Below are positions 1 through 12,310 of a DNA stretch of 64,000 nt, in pieces. Under the pieces are notes generated by a model. The model was not told where the DNA came from. It did no database searches and saw nothing but the letters and a program-made list of their open reading frames with translations. A program made the position numbers and the translations under genes. How positions within the stretch are numbered: the first letter of the stretch is position 1; every line of letters starts with the position of its first letter. Source of the stretch: Hemibagrus wyckioides (taxonomy: Eukaryota; Chordata; Actinopteri; Siluriformes; Bagridae). The stretch covers positions 22,543,646 through 22,607,645 of the forward strand of contig NC_080712.1 of the NCBI RefSeq assembly GCF_019097595.1, read 5' to 3'.

Positions 1-201
1 CAGAGACTGGTGTGTGTGAAAATCCCAAAAGATCAGCAGTTTCTGAAATCTTCAAACCAACTCATCTTACACCAGCAACCATGCCACGAATAAAATCACA
101 GAGATCACACTTTTATTCACATTCTGATGTTTGATGTGAGCACTAACAGTAGCTCTTGATATATATATATCCATGATCCAATACTGGTTACGTGGACTGA
201 C

Positions 202-309
202 CTTGCAGAACTTGACCTCAGCTTCAAGGTGTTGGATATACTCTGACTGGTTGTGGATGATGGGAACCAGATCCTGGACTGGAGGTAAACTTCCGTCATC
301 TTCCTGTTT
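202..309 (-). CDS. sdccag8: sdccag8 coding exon 4
   Basis: Acceptor TCTGGCAG, donor CAAG|GTCAGT. Its 36 codons include VQDLVPII and HLEAEVKFCK, the best conserved block of the N-terminal region. This is the last exon visible before the left edge. Confidence 0.9.
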
Positions 310-3278
310 CTGCCAGACAGTAGAGGTCAGTGTGTATTAATGACTAAAGAAGCTCTTTGAAATGATTATGTAAGATAAAGATTTGAGCCATAAATTAAGG
401 CTTTTAAACATGTGTGTACTTGCAGACACCAGACCAGGGATGTTTGTGAAGTTTGATCACTACTGGGATACATGCATTTCAAGAACTTTACAAAAGCAAA
501 CTTTTAAAATAATATTTTGGGGCAAAAAAAGGCACCAAAGTATTCACTTCTAGTGACTATTTTTATTTTATTATTTTTATTTGATTTTTATTTCTATTTA
601 TTTATTTATTTATTTATATATATCAAATCATGTAACAAACATTAATGTAAGTATGTGCAAAACTGGCCACTAGTTTTTACTGTGGTAAATTTTAAAAAAA
701 GATATCATTGATGATGAATGAATCATCTGTGCTAGAATAAGAAGAAATAGGCAGTCATAACCAGCTAATATTAGATCTGGAAAATGGGATGACTTCAGTT
801 CATTAACACAGAGATAAGCATTAGCCTGGTAGTTACCTCTCCTCAGTCCTCAGCTACAGTGTTGTATTATAGATTATTGTCTGACTGCGACTTGAGGTTT
901 CCGGAGTGAAAGTGAAGGGAGGATAAGCACAGCGAGAGGCCGAGGCATATGACTAAAGATGATGCGCAGGATATGTTCTCTTCCGTTACCATCAGCCTTC
1001 ATGTTTTAAGTCATTCAAATGGTGTAAATGGTAACTTTCAGTGACTTGGAAAATAGACCTACCTACTTTAATCTTCCTCATCTGATGATAAACGATAAGG
1101 AAAATTTTACTGGGGCTCGTGCTGCAGTAAAATAGGGTCTGGAGACGCCCTTGCAGCAGATTAAGCTCCTTCTGTCGATCAGATCATGTTTTACTGTGCT
1201 ACATCAGCCTCGTACCGATAATATACGCATATATCTCTAGCATCCCAAGAAACAAACTGTATCTCTCTCACTCAGAGATGCAGTGAGTTTAAAGACTATG
1301 GACATTTTTTTCTAATTGCACATGGGTGATGACCAGCTGATTGGTGTTACATCACACCATCATGATCGTGATGATCAGTAATCATTTCCACCTCCTTCAG
1401 GCTGCTAATTATTCGATAAATCAAATAATGCACTGGAATGCAAGAAACACACAAGTAAACAATACATACTTGTACATACATAATTGTATCTTATGTGATT
1501 TCTGGTACATTGCGCAAAAAAAATACTAGTAGTAATTGTTATGGTTTGGCTCTCTATTAAGGAAATTAATGATATGAAATGAATCATATACTCTAGATAC
1601 ACTTGCAATATGTCTGTAGAAATCGTTTAACGCTGGTGAAAAGCAATAACACATCGATAATATGACTTGTGCCAATTGCATCAGCAACTTGTCTAATCCC
1701 TAGAATTCACAAAACACAATTATTTGATACCGGACATTTTGGGTGATAATGCAAATGTTATTATTATTACTTTATGACTAACTGTACAGAATATTTCTGC
1801 TAACTGTAAGACATCTAAAAGTTAAATCAATCAAAGTGAGGTATAATAGATTAAGTTAAGTTTTCTATTTGTCACATATACATTACAGCACAGTAAAATT
1901 CTTTCTTTGCATATCGATTGGGGTCAGAGTGCAGGGTCAGCCATGATGCAGCACCCCTGAAACAGGGTGAGTTGGGGGCAGCCTTGCTCAAGGACCCAAC
2001 GGTGGCAACTTTGCTGAGCTGGGGCTTGAACCCCGATCTTCTGGTCAATGACCCAGAGCCTTAACCACTTGAGCTACCACTGCCCCCAAAAGCATGTCCC
2101 ATCTTATTATTAAGCTGGGGTCAGAGCACAAGCTATGGTACAGGGCCCCTGGAGCAGGTGGGGTTAAGGGCCTTGCTTGAGGGCCCAACGTTGATAGCTT
2201 GGCAGTTTGGAGGCTTGAACCCCGACCTTCTGATCAGTGACCCATACCATACACTTAAACTCCTTACCTTTGGAACAGGTTTCCTTTTGGAAGGAGAAGG
2301 AGAGCTGACTTCTTTAGGTTGTTTCTGAAGCAATGAACGGAGCTGACTGACTGAAACATAAAAACACAAATGATAAGCACAATCTCCTTCCTTTTTATAT
2401 GAGGTCTAAATACACAAAAGTGTAAATCGTGCAGATTTGTACCTGCTTCGCTCTGCTGTGTTTGCTGTCTCGAGCTCCCTGGTGGACTGTGCTGACCGCT
2501 CGACTGCTCCATGGCTTCAGCATCATTGCTCTGATTCACCAGCATGTTACTGAGCTGCTGTATGCTGCGGTTGGCTCTCTCTAATCAGAATAAAATTCAG
2601 AATAAAATTTGCCCTATGGGGAAGCTGTATACACTCAAATTAACACCTCGTTCACATAGATTTTCCAGCTTGTTGGACCAGGATTGAAAAAAATATACCT
2701 TCTTCGTTTCTCATAAGTTTTAACAACGACATAGCTTTGTATTTGTCTTTAGTTCCAGTTATTAATGCTGGACAATATGATATATGTTGTTATGTAATAA
2801 CCCCATGATACAGTTTTTTGAAAGTATGTACCTGTATTTTCTTGCTTTAATAACTATTGAGTGATTCTCATGGAGAAGTAACTGCCTGGTGATTAGCAGC
2901 CGTTTCATATCATTTGTAAAAGTGAATGTCTTTTAATGTTTCGCCATATGACCCACTACTACTGATTAATACACATGCACATTTCAATATTCTCAGTGGA
3001 ACAGGAGCTTGCTAACAAACTAGTCTGAATCTGCCTGAGAAATGAACTAGCTGGATACTGGCCTAGTCTTTGAGCTGATTTCTCTAAAGCTCGTGCTGTT
3101 ACACTGCAATCAAGACAAACTCTGCAAACAGTATATAGTTCTTTAGTATTTAAAACACTAACGCAGAGATGCTGCAGTGTTTCTAGCTACTGAAGCTAAC
3201 AGCTCATTCATCACCTCTTAATTTCTTCTGATATGCCCCTATCTCTTCTTCTTCGTCGGAGTCCAGTGAAGGTTTCAT
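202..3278 (-). CDS. sdccag8: SDCCAG8 (centrosomal/ciliary coiled-coil protein), 5' part of gene, partial
   Basis: Four coding exons on the minus strand join in frame: 3215-3278, 2443-2580, 2268-2350, 202-309. They give about 131 N-terminal residues; the rest lies past the left edge. Landmarks seen: an acidic start followed by AYQKKLR, then RANRSIQQL, then QLRSLLQ followed by a Ser/Pro/Lys-rich stretch, and finally QDLVPIIHNQSEYIQHLEAE. These match in order the human SDCCAG8 N-terminus as remembered (YQRSLRE, RSIHQL, NQLKDLLRQQ, HDLVHTINDQSQYIHHLEAE). Known role: SDCCAG8 (NPHP10) is a coiled-coil protein of the centrosome and distal centriole, needed for ciliogenesis and linked to nephronophthisis and Bardet-Biedl disease. 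The head-to-head position with cep170 is the same as in human 1q43-q44, which supports both calls. The coiled-coil bulk is not in the window. Confidence 0.9.
1855..2090 (-). repeat. tRNA-derived SINE, minus strand
   Basis: Read on the minus strand it begins with a tRNA-like head: A-box-like TAGCTCAAGTGGTTAAGG, then B-box-like GGGGTTCAAGCCCC. A body and an AT-rich tail follow (the plus-strand words TTTGTCACATATACATTAC lie at the tail). This is a common teleost repeat type. It is an interspersed copy, not a tRNA gene. Confidence 0.75.
2105..2259 (-). repeat. Second, partial tRNA-derived SINE, minus strand
   Basis: Shares the GGGGTCAGAGC, GGCCCAACG and GGCTTGAACCCCGA words with the copy just to its left and has the same orientation. 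Its tail is missing, so it is truncated. The head lies about 8-10 bp from the sdccag8 exon 3 donor. Confidence 0.65.
2268..2350 (-). CDS. sdccag8: sdccag8 coding exon 3
   Basis: Acceptor GTTTCAG, donor AAG|GTAAGG. Encodes SQLRSLLQKQ and a basic Ser/Pro-rich segment ending RKPVPK. A SINE-derived sequence starts within about 10 bp of the donor. Confidence 0.87.
2443..2580 (-). CDS. sdccag8: sdccag8 coding exon 2
   Basis: The acceptor TGATTAG precedes the codons for RANRSIQQL and the donor is CAG|GTACAA. The Gln/Ser-rich tail (QSSGQHSPPGSSRQQTQQ) is low complexity. Phase 1 on both sides. Confidence 0.85.
2581..3214 (-). other. sdccag8 intron 1
   Basis: About 630 bp, AT-rich. No repeat or coding signal recognised. 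Confidence 0.7.
3215..3278 (-). CDS. sdccag8: sdccag8 coding exon 1
   Basis: Starts with ATG at 3278-3276 and encodes 21 residues rich in Asp/Glu, ending YQKKLR. A donor of the form AG|GTGATG follows. It ends one base into a codon, matching the phase of the next exon. Confidence 0.85.
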
Positions 3279-3424
3279 TTTAGTATTTATTTACAGATCG
3301 CAGCCGGTTTCTTCCCCCGTAGCCGTTTCCAGTCTTCTGATACAGTCGATATGTTGATAAAGAGCACAACACCGGTAACGGTCGCACAGAGGGGCTCACT
3401 TCCGTAAACGCCGTGGAGGTAACT

Positions 3425-3436
3425 GGGATTTGTAGT
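3425..3436. promoter_or_regulatory. ZNF143/STAF-like site
   Basis: GGGATTTGTAGT fits the reverse form of the ACTACAATTCCC consensus, with one internal difference. It sits about 150 bp upstream of the sdccag8 start codon. Confidence 0.45.
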
Positions 3437-3494
3437 CCTCAGTGAACTGCGTCCGCCGTGTTTACTAAACGGCGGCGGAGAAAGTAAAAACTAC

Positions 3495-3506
3495 AACATG
3501 GCGGAA
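3495..3506 (+). promoter_or_regulatory. YY1-like site
   Basis: AACATGGCGGAA matches the AANATGGCGG core of YY1 elements, which usually lie at or just downstream of start sites. Here it is on the cep170 (plus) strand. Confidence 0.45.
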
Positions 3507-3689
3507 AATGAAACAGAGGGATATCAACGTAAACTAAAAATGATTTTATGCAACTAAATGAATATTACACATTGTAACATGTATGAAATATCCAGTGTAT
3601 TGTTAGTAATTAATAATAATTTGTTTAGCGTTTGCGCGCTTCCTGGAGTTGCTAAGCCCCGCCCCCTGGTTGCGCTGGCAGTGCGGACG

Positions 3690-3898
3690 CTGGCGCTGTG
3701 GATGATGTCCGCCTCCTCTCCCTCTCTCGGCCCGCCGCCGTGTGTCGCCGCTGTTTGTTAGGAATAACGTTATTCCTGAGCAACCAGAGACGCAGGAGCC
3801 ACGCATTGGGCAGGGCACTGAAAAACCGTTCGGTTGCTACACGGGAGCTTTGCAAAAAAGAAGAAATAACAATAATCGCCTGTGCAGATAGAAAAGGG
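3690..3898 (+). other. cep170: Predicted non-coding first exon of cep170
   Basis: A GC-rich stretch ends in a strong donor (AAAAGGG|GTAAGTTA, GT at 3899-3900), with the ATG-bearing exon 11 kb downstream. The left limit is arbitrary. Inferred from position and donor only; a transcript 5' end would settle it. Confidence 0.45.
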
Positions 3899-6800
3899 GT
3901 AAGTTATAACTAATATGATCAAAGTATCTAGAAATCTATCTGTTTGGAATGCTATTCAGCGATGCATTAGAAACTGGGAGATATTTTCAGAAAGCGAGCC
4001 TAGCTTATTGTTGGCATCTACATTTTTTCTTCCTCCTGTTTATGCTATGACTGATCCAGAGCCGTTATATGATCTTTTCCATAGAGCGATTTTATAATCT
4101 GGCGAAGCTGAAATTGTGTTTCTTGACAGAACTGATGGTCGTAAAAACACGTTTCCGCCGGCGTCTACTGCAAGTAGCATCCCAACGCGTGTGTGCGCGC
4201 GCGCGCGCGTGCGTGAGATCACACATCTAGCCTAACTAGCCTACTGTTTTTTTTTTTTGTTGTTGTTGTTGTTGTAAAGCATAAATATCTTTTTAACATC
4301 ATGAATCATTATATCTGGGATTTGTTGCATTGACGATGTTGTTGATGATTATTATTGGTTTAGAAATGCACGCGATTATTTACAGCGCTCTACACACAGG
4401 CCTAACGTCCGCCTGGTCAGATGAGTGGATGCTCCGTTATCTGTGTTGGAGAAGGACCTTCATGATAAGCGTTAGCAGGCTGTGTGACATTAAGGCATAC
4501 CTCATCTAGCCCAGCTTCTGGTACACTTACACTGTCCTTTATTCTTCAGTGCTGCTTTATTTCTAGCTTTATATTTGATGGCTTTACAGAAATGCCTGAG
4601 CATGTTGTGGACTCTCGCATCTCTTTGTTTTGATTCAGTGTACACATGTACACTGCTCATGATCGCTCCATTCACGTGCCATGAAGCGTTATTACGTGTT
4701 AGTTACAGTCACCTATGTGCTCTCTGCAGACAGACCATGACATTTTTTTCTCCTTCTCGATATTGTTTCACTTCCACAAGACTGGATGTTGCATTTTGAT
4801 AACGGGGAATTCCATGAGATATTGCATGAGACCAATGGGGTGCTGTTCTGGGAAATTAGTCAGATATGGTGGTGTGATTATGTTTCCATGCCAAGATGAT
4901 TATTTTTCAATGACAACATCCTGGAGTGTTTTATTCTTCTTAAACCACAGCAATGAACATGTCATACTTTTTAACCACTTAACATCCATAAGACCTTTAT
5001 TGTCTTTATACTTGCATACAATGAAATGTTGGTGAGCCAAACTAGAACCCTTTATTACATATGTTATACCAGTCATTCCTTCACCAGCTTAGACTATGAG
5101 GAGTGTCTGAATGGACGAATGTTACTGCAAATCTTTAGGCCAGTCAGATTTAAGGCCAGCATTGTGGTATAGATCTCATGGATCTTCTTGCTTGTGCTCT
5201 TTAAATCATTTGAAATGTGTGTAGACATAAATGTGAGGTCTATTTACAGAGGTTTTATGAGTGAAAAAAAAAATCTTTTGGTTGATCTAACACCTGCATG
5301 TTTTTCCAGTGCCAGAAGATGATATAATGTCAATTTATATTCTCTTTTAAACATCAAGCCTAATGATTGTATGATCACTTATCTTGTTTTGAGAGATGTC
5401 TTTGTGATTTTTTGACATAATATTTCGCTTTATTTTTTAAATTAATTTTATTCGTTACATACACAATCATACATAGTACAACATGCAGTGAAATAGAGCG
5501 AATTAACATAATGAATAATATAATAATATAAAGGAATAATATAATATAACTAATATTATATAACTAATATAAAGGAATAAAAATAAGATACAAATAGAAA
5601 TAAATGACAAAAAGATATAATAAAATAAAATAGAACATATATGGCATATAGGGAAACTATGGTGGAAAACTGTTGTAGGAGAATAAATGGATAAAATATA
5701 AAAATAGGTAATATCTGAATACAGTGATTACAGTGATTAGTGCTGTATAAGTATAACTGTACCTCAGGCAAATGTGAGACGATGTAAGACAAATTTGTCG
5801 ATATGGGTTTTATCTTGCTTATTTTTAGTCGGTCTAATTAATACGGATGTTAAAACAGATACCCAGTGTGACTGTCAAGACAAATAAATAAAAATACAGA
5901 AGGTTTATTGGACATTAAATCGTCGTGGATGAGCTTCGTAATCGTATTTAATCATGAATGAGAAACAAATTCCAATCATATGTAGGTTTTGAAGATGATT
6001 TTTTTACACATCTGACAAGTAAAGTGAAAAGTATCTGAATAATTTTCGAAGTGGTTTGTTGCTTTAAAGACAGTGGTGAGAGTGAGAGCGGTGGGAGTCA
6101 GACAGCTGTGCGTGTGTGTGTGTGTCCTGTTAAGAGCATTATTAAACACAGCCTATGTCTTCAAAGTCAAGTTACAATGAAGCTTTACAAGTATTAAATG
6201 CCATACTGAATACTTAACACCACATTCACAGGATCCATAAGGGGGTCATATAGTATATAAGTGTCGAATTATGAAAATCTTTTGCATGCTTCAGTGTTGT
6301 GACAGGTTCTGCTAAGGCGAATCAGGTGATGCATGAGGCCGATGCGTAATTCCTACCTGCACCTCTGACTGCATTTAACACAAGGTGTTCAGATCAGATA
6401 AGCTCATACAGATAATCACATTATCTTTATAGATTAAATCCACTAAACATATTACACAATCTGGGTATCCTATGTTGATGGTATTTATAAGTAGATTGTG
6501 TGCGCTGCTCTCTGTGACCTGTAATGTACTGTAACACACCGAGGCCTCGGAGAACTTTGTTCCTCTGTATACTTGTATATGGGTAGAAAGACACAAAAAA
6601 AACCTATATAATTCTATTGTGTATCTATTTCAAAGACATTTGTGATCTTATTATACAATACAATACAACACAAAGTGCTGTTAAACAATGGGCTGTCTTA
6701 TTTGCTCCATGTGCCCATTTCAGGATCAAATTTAATCTTAACTTTATTGAATTACCTCTTACATGGTTATCTGATAAGATAGTGTTTTGTCAGGTTAAAC

Positions 6801-9800
6801 CTTCAGGCTGAGAAAAAACCAGCTGTTAAACAGTGACATGGCCTGAATGATGCAAAAATAATAGGCCATGGGTGCGTCCAAGTTCTGTCCCGTCCCATCT
6901 GGTCTGGGTGTTACAGCTGTTATGCTGAATGTTTTCTCTGGTGGATTTCCAGTGGATTATTCCACCACACTTTGTATATAAACAGCATATATACCGCTGC
7001 TTATTTAACACTAAACCGAATCAATGAAAAGCTTTAAAGGGAGTCTCATGACACACATGGTCTCATGTCGATAGTGTTTACTGCTGTATAACAGTTCGAT
7101 TGTAATAACACTGTTTTTTAAAAAGCAAGCCTGCATCCAGAGCAGTTTTTTGTTTTTTTGTTTTTTCCGATTTCACTGACAGTGCCCAGTTTACCACTCA
7201 GCTTTTTATAAAGCAGCACGTGTCCTCTCTGACCACTTAGACCCTGTATAAGTCATTATTATGGAGCAGCATCACTTCCTCTTTAGAGCGATGACATGTG
7301 CATTTCCTGCTGTAAAATGGGACAGCTTATTATTACAGGGGGTTTTTTTCGTCCATCTAAATGTATACTCTTCAGTAACTACTATGAATTAGAGAAAGCT
7401 CCAAAAATCAGAGACCACACTGAAGATTTTTTTATTTGAAATATTTAAAACACAGTAAGTAAGTAAACGTTCATTATGTTGAATGTTTGATATTGAAAAT
7501 TCAACACAAAATGCTTTGTACAAAAGCTCAGATTTTCCTCGAGTCTAATCTGTCTTTACTGAAGCATGTGATCAGATGACATGACGATGGATTTAAGCAG
7601 TCTCTCCATGATTCTTTTGGGGAGGGGGGGATATTGTTGAGGTCAAAAATGCTTTATTTTGATTAATTATTATATATATATTTATTATTTATATATATTT
7701 ATTATTTATTTAAGCACGGGATTCTTCTTTTAAGTGAAGACACGTATGTAATATGTTCCACGTGAATGAAACGAGGGCTTTTGGCTGAATGCGTGTTGTG
7801 ATGATGTTCCACAAAAATCTGAGGAAAGAATTGCAAGCTTGCTTCATTTGTGTTCAATTCTATGATTGCAAAATCATGTTATTCAGTAGGGACTGTAAAA
7901 TGATGTGCTAAACGTCATAAGGTTTTATTCAAGCTTGTCAGCATGAGTCCATATCAGCACCAGTGTGTGTTGTCATTAAAGAGAAAAAGTCGTTAATTAC
8001 TAGATTGTATACGTTGGAAAGAATTGTTGTTGCTACATGACCTTGGGGCAACATGTTCAGTACAGTAGTACGATACACAAGACTACATAAACAGTGTGAG
8101 ACAAACACAGGACAATAAATACACAGGAGTGCATACATTGGCACTGTGCCAAATGATCACCCTTATAAAGGATGCATTGGTCCTTTAGAGGTCAGATTAT
8201 AGCAAGATTACAGAGCACATGGTTTATAACAGTGCAATTCTTATTCATATGCTGCAGTAGAGTATGTTATTGAATTTTTATTAAAAATACAATGTTTTAA
8301 TGGATGCAGAAGCGGTGCTGCTGTACATGTAGGAGTCCTGGCAGGTCGATAAATGTGCTGCGCTGTTCTCACAGCCGTGCGGTATTTCTGCATCAGCTCC
8401 AAATTTGTCACCTCAGCTTATTTCGCTGTAGTGGATCATCTCGATTTGAGGAGCTCAGAGATTGCTTGTGCTTTTATAACAGATTTGTGCAGGAAACATG
8501 TGGTGCAATAAAGTGATACTGCTTCGGTAGATTAGTAGGTCAATTTTAATTGCATTCTTTAGTAAGATAACATCGATCATGATACACTGGTTGTACATTC
8601 TGCTTTTTCTAAACAAATCTGTGTCTCGCTTGGAGGTACCTGCGGTGTTAAAATGAATTCTCCAAGCCTTTGTGTACATACAAAGACAGAAATCCTTGAA
8701 CAGGTCAGTCATTGTTAACCGCTGACACACAATTTCCCCCAACAGACTACAAACACAAAAACTGGCATAAAAATAAAGAAATTGCCTTTCCTCTACTTTG
8801 AACATCTATACATTATTTATTTTCAGAGCAGGGATGGAGCAATCTGAAAACCTCACTAAGTGTTTCGGGAAGCAGACTGATAGACGCAAGTGAAGGTTTT
8901 TTGAGATAGTCATGGTGTAATAATAGTCAGCAAATGGTGATCAACAAAAAGGTATAAACTAGACAAGGCTAAATCAGTAAACACGAAGCAGGTTAAGGTC
9001 AAAACACAAGGTCAAGACTGGCAGCAGGTAGAGACTCGTGCTGGAGTGTGTAATAATGCCCATAGCAGGAGACAAAGCACAGTTAGAATTAAACAGGGAT
9101 CATCCATATCAATGATGAACACACCGGTAACCATTAACACCAGACTGAAAACAAGGCATGGTGATAGTTGACAAGGTTTGAGGAGCAAATATGCAGTTGA
9201 GCATAAACAACTAAACCAATCAAGGAACCAAAACACAGCCACATGGCCAAAAAAAGCCAAGACTCACAGAATAAGAGGAATTAGTGATGAACAGATTATC
9301 CAACCACCCAGCTGCCTATAGCACAGAGGCCCAGTGAGTCAGGGGCTCTAAAGCCACAGCCTCCACATCAGTTCACTCTTATTTAGTGGGGAGAGGGTGG
9401 CTTTTGTGCATACATGCCCAGAGCTCCATTGTCTCATAATCCGGCCCTGCATGTAGTCCTCAACTTCAGTTGCACACACAGATGTGGTGGTATATTAACA
9501 ATAGAGTCAATGAGATTTTTTAAATATATTATGGCATCTAATTGAAATTTCATGAAATTTTATTGCACTTAGAAGAGGTCCTGAAGTCATTTTTTGAGTC
9601 ATTCATGTATATTTTAGTTATTTAGTTAGATCAGCTACAAATCTGCTGAGTCGCTGTTGGACCTAGAATAACTGCTAGCCAGCTAGCTAGCTAGTTAAAA
9701 CTATATTTAGTGATAACGCTATACTTACTAAACACAAAGTCAAGCACAAGTTCCAGCTTCTAACAAACGTTTGGAGAATTCAGCTTCAGGTTGCAAGCAT

Positions 9801-11384
9801 GTATGAGGTAACAGATGAATTTTCCTCACATCATTTTTGTCTCATCTGTCGAATATTGTCTGAAAAGACAATAAGCAATTGTTTATTTAGTGCACTACAT
9901 AATAGTCACAGTAATGGTTAGAGTTTGATGCTATTATTCAGTGTTCAGAGGTTTATTATGAGAATATAACAAAATTTCAATGTATACCCCAAAAGGGATT
10001 CGTTTAAAATAAGCTAAAGATTATGCTGAGAGAGAACAGGGTGGTAATCGTGGTCTTTTCTGAGGCGAGAGTAAAAGGTGCACAGGGTTTCCTGGTGTAA
10101 TCATCTGGTAAACATGTGCTGATGACTTGTTTAGAGAGAAGAGAGTGTGTTTCAGTTGGCATTACTGCAGTATGGTATAACATGGTAGATGAAGCACAAA
10201 GCAAACGGCTGTTTCGATTTTGCAAAGATTGAGACAGAAGCATTAGTACAGGCTGGTATTTCAAGGATTTTAGCTGAACTTTTCAGAGATAGTTCCTGTA
10301 TGAGGTCATGAAGACGTGGACGTTTTCTGGAGTGAACTCAGTTATGTCTGACCTTCTTATGGAGGAGGTTTCCACTTCATTATATTAGATTAGATTTGGG
10401 GAATTCCAAAGCAGAATATTGTTCCATTGCTTACTTTTGGTGATACAAATTCTTTGTTCTAAGATCTATAAGTGTCAATCAAACACACAATTTCTGGGCA
10501 TGTCGTTCAACAGGACAGGTGAGTCAGTGTCTAGTTTCTCTCAAAGGTCGATAGAGAGCGAGAGAGGAGTCAGAGCAGATGGAAGGAAGCCCTAGCCACA
10601 CTTCCTGTTCCCCACAGAGTGCATGCAGCCTAAAACAATCTGACTGTTCAGGCTGTGAAAGGGGGAGGATGCACTCGGAGCCAGCATGGACGAATCACCC
10701 TTTCACTCACTGACAAAGCATGTTGCTCCACTGGCAAGAGCAGGAAGCAAGAAAGAAAGTCAAACTCCTCATTCATCATGTGTCTATAAACATACCACAT
10801 AAAACCATAAGGGTCGAAGTTCTCTAGTTTAAAGTCTACCTCCTAAATGTGGTCGTAACATCGACTCTTGTGAAGAATAGTAGCAGAGGATTTGGCTTGG
10901 GTCAGAAATACATGTGTGCTAGAGCTAGTAGTTCATTCCAACATTCTCAGTGCCTGAAGCTTTTTCATGTGTGTTTAAGGGAATCATTGGTGTGGTACAG
11001 CACCACGAGTCCTCTGCCACGTCGCTCTTGTTCCCAAACTCCTGCAGGCGTTTGCTGTCTCTAATGATTTCCCTGCGGTTAGGCAGCTGAATCCTGGGCT
11101 CGAGATCTAGTTGTCATTATGCAGCTATTTCTCGCTGGCTCCTTTTAAAATATACGGCAAGGGATATTGACAGCCATGTCCTGCCAAACTCGCAGTACTC
11201 ATATCCTCAGGCATCAGATTTCTGTTCAAGAATTCATTCATTTTTTCAAAGGGGTTTAGGAGGAATTGAATATGGTATGGACTGGAATTTTGGCAAGGGG
11301 ATTATTATATTCAAAACTGGCCAATCAGTAGGTAGCTAGCATTTTTTGTGTTTTGGTGGCTGTCTTCCTCAAGTGATACACTTG

Positions 11385-11875
11385 AGACATACACTAACAA
11401 TATGTCCAAACGTTTATGGAAGTCTGACCATCACACCAATATGTGGTTCTTCCCCAAAGTTGGAAGCATACAACTGGATAGAATGTCTTTGTATGCTGTA
11501 GCATTACAATTTCCATTCACTGGAACTCAAACCTGTGCCAGCATCATAGTGCTCCTGTGCACAAAGCAAGCTCCATGAAGATACGGTTTGCCAATGTTGG
11601 GGTGGAAGAACTTGAGTGTCCTGCACAGAACCCTGACCTCAACCCCAAGCAACACCTTTGGAATGAACTGGAACACTGACTGCACCCCAGTCCTCCTCAC
11701 TAAACATCAAAGCCTTCAACCTCTCTAAAGCTCTTGTAGCTGAATGAGCACAAATATCCACAGGCACCCTCCAAAATCTAGTGGAAATCCTTCCAAGAAG
11801 AGTGTAGGTTATTGTAACAGCAAAGAGAAGATGTTCAAAAAACACATATGCGTGTGATGGTCATAGAGTGTATAA
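11385..11875 (+). mobile_element. Decayed Tc1/mariner-type element
   Basis: The left end reads ATGTCCAAACGTTTATGGA, a typical Tc1-family terminal motif, followed by GACCATCACACC. The right end carries TGTGATGGTC, the inverted form. The interior encodes broken remnants of the transposase C-terminus (words for CTKQAP, then PDLNP-like and FGMNWN-like pieces in shifting frames) with many stops. It resembles, in opposite orientation, the fragment at about 52860-53130. Non-functional. Confidence 0.65.
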
Positions 11876-12014
11876 CAATTCTTTTACACTTGCATTTGCA
11901 TCAAATGCTCCATATCAAGCTTGGCCCATACATTCATGTTCTTAGTATATCGGGCAGATTTACTATGACAACTTTACTGATTTGTCATTACCATGTCATT
12001 ACCTCACTGGAAAA

Positions 12015-12310
12015 ACACTTTCATCCATCCAGTTTCTCTAGTGTTTATACTACAGGGAGGCTGGAGTCTATCCTAGGGGACTCAGGGCATAAGACAGGGT
12101 ACACTCTGGACAGAGTTCAACCTATTGCAGGGCACAATCTCATACAATTTAGAGATGCCAATCAGCCTACAGTGCATGTCTTAGGAATACCCAGAGGAAA
12201 CCCCCAAAGCACAGAGAAAACTCCACACACAAGGCAGAGGCTGGACTCAAACCCCCAATCTTGGATGTGTGAGACAAATGCGCTAACCACTAAGCCACTG
12301 GGAAGAGCAC
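12015..12310 (-). repeat. tRNA-derived SINE (Mermaid-like), minus strand
   Basis: On the minus strand the head reads TTAGTGGTTAGCGC (A-box-like), then GGGGGTTTGAGTCC (B-box-like). The body continues with the fish-SINE words seen on the plus strand as GGAGGCTGGAGTCTATCC and AATTTAGAGATGCCAATCAG. Similar copies on the plus strand lie near 46455 and 48463. The family name is from memory. Confidence 0.7.

Larger units (their letters stand above)
310..2267 (-). other. sdccag8 intron 3
   Basis: About 1.96 kb without coding signal. It is AT-rich, with a short (TTTA)n run near 590-615. The right end holds two minus-strand tRNA-derived SINE copies (about 1855-2090 and 2105-2259). I see nothing else. 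Confidence 0.7.
3279..3700. promoter_or_regulatory. Divergent (bidirectional) promoter of sdccag8 and cep170
   Basis: The sdccag8 start codon and the presumed first exon of cep170 lie under 650 bp apart on opposite strands. The stretch is more GC- and CpG-rich than its surroundings (e.g. AAACGGCGGCGGAG near 3468). It contains a ZNF143/STAF-like word GGGATTTGTAGT (3425-3436) and a YY1-like word AACATGGCGGAA (3495-3506). Both are typical of TATA-less bidirectional promoters. The promoter call is inference from gene layout and motifs; start sites cannot be read from sequence alone. Confidence 0.7.

Noticed and set aside
3767..3782. A second X-box in the sdccag8/cep170 promoter (GTTATTCCTGAGCAAC)
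   Set aside because: The spacer between half-sites would be 4 nt, outside the usual 1-3, and the left half is weak.
4189..4215. Z-DNA or promoter function for the GTGTGCGCGCGCGCG run
   Set aside because: Only about 25 bp, in an intron; nothing else supports a function.
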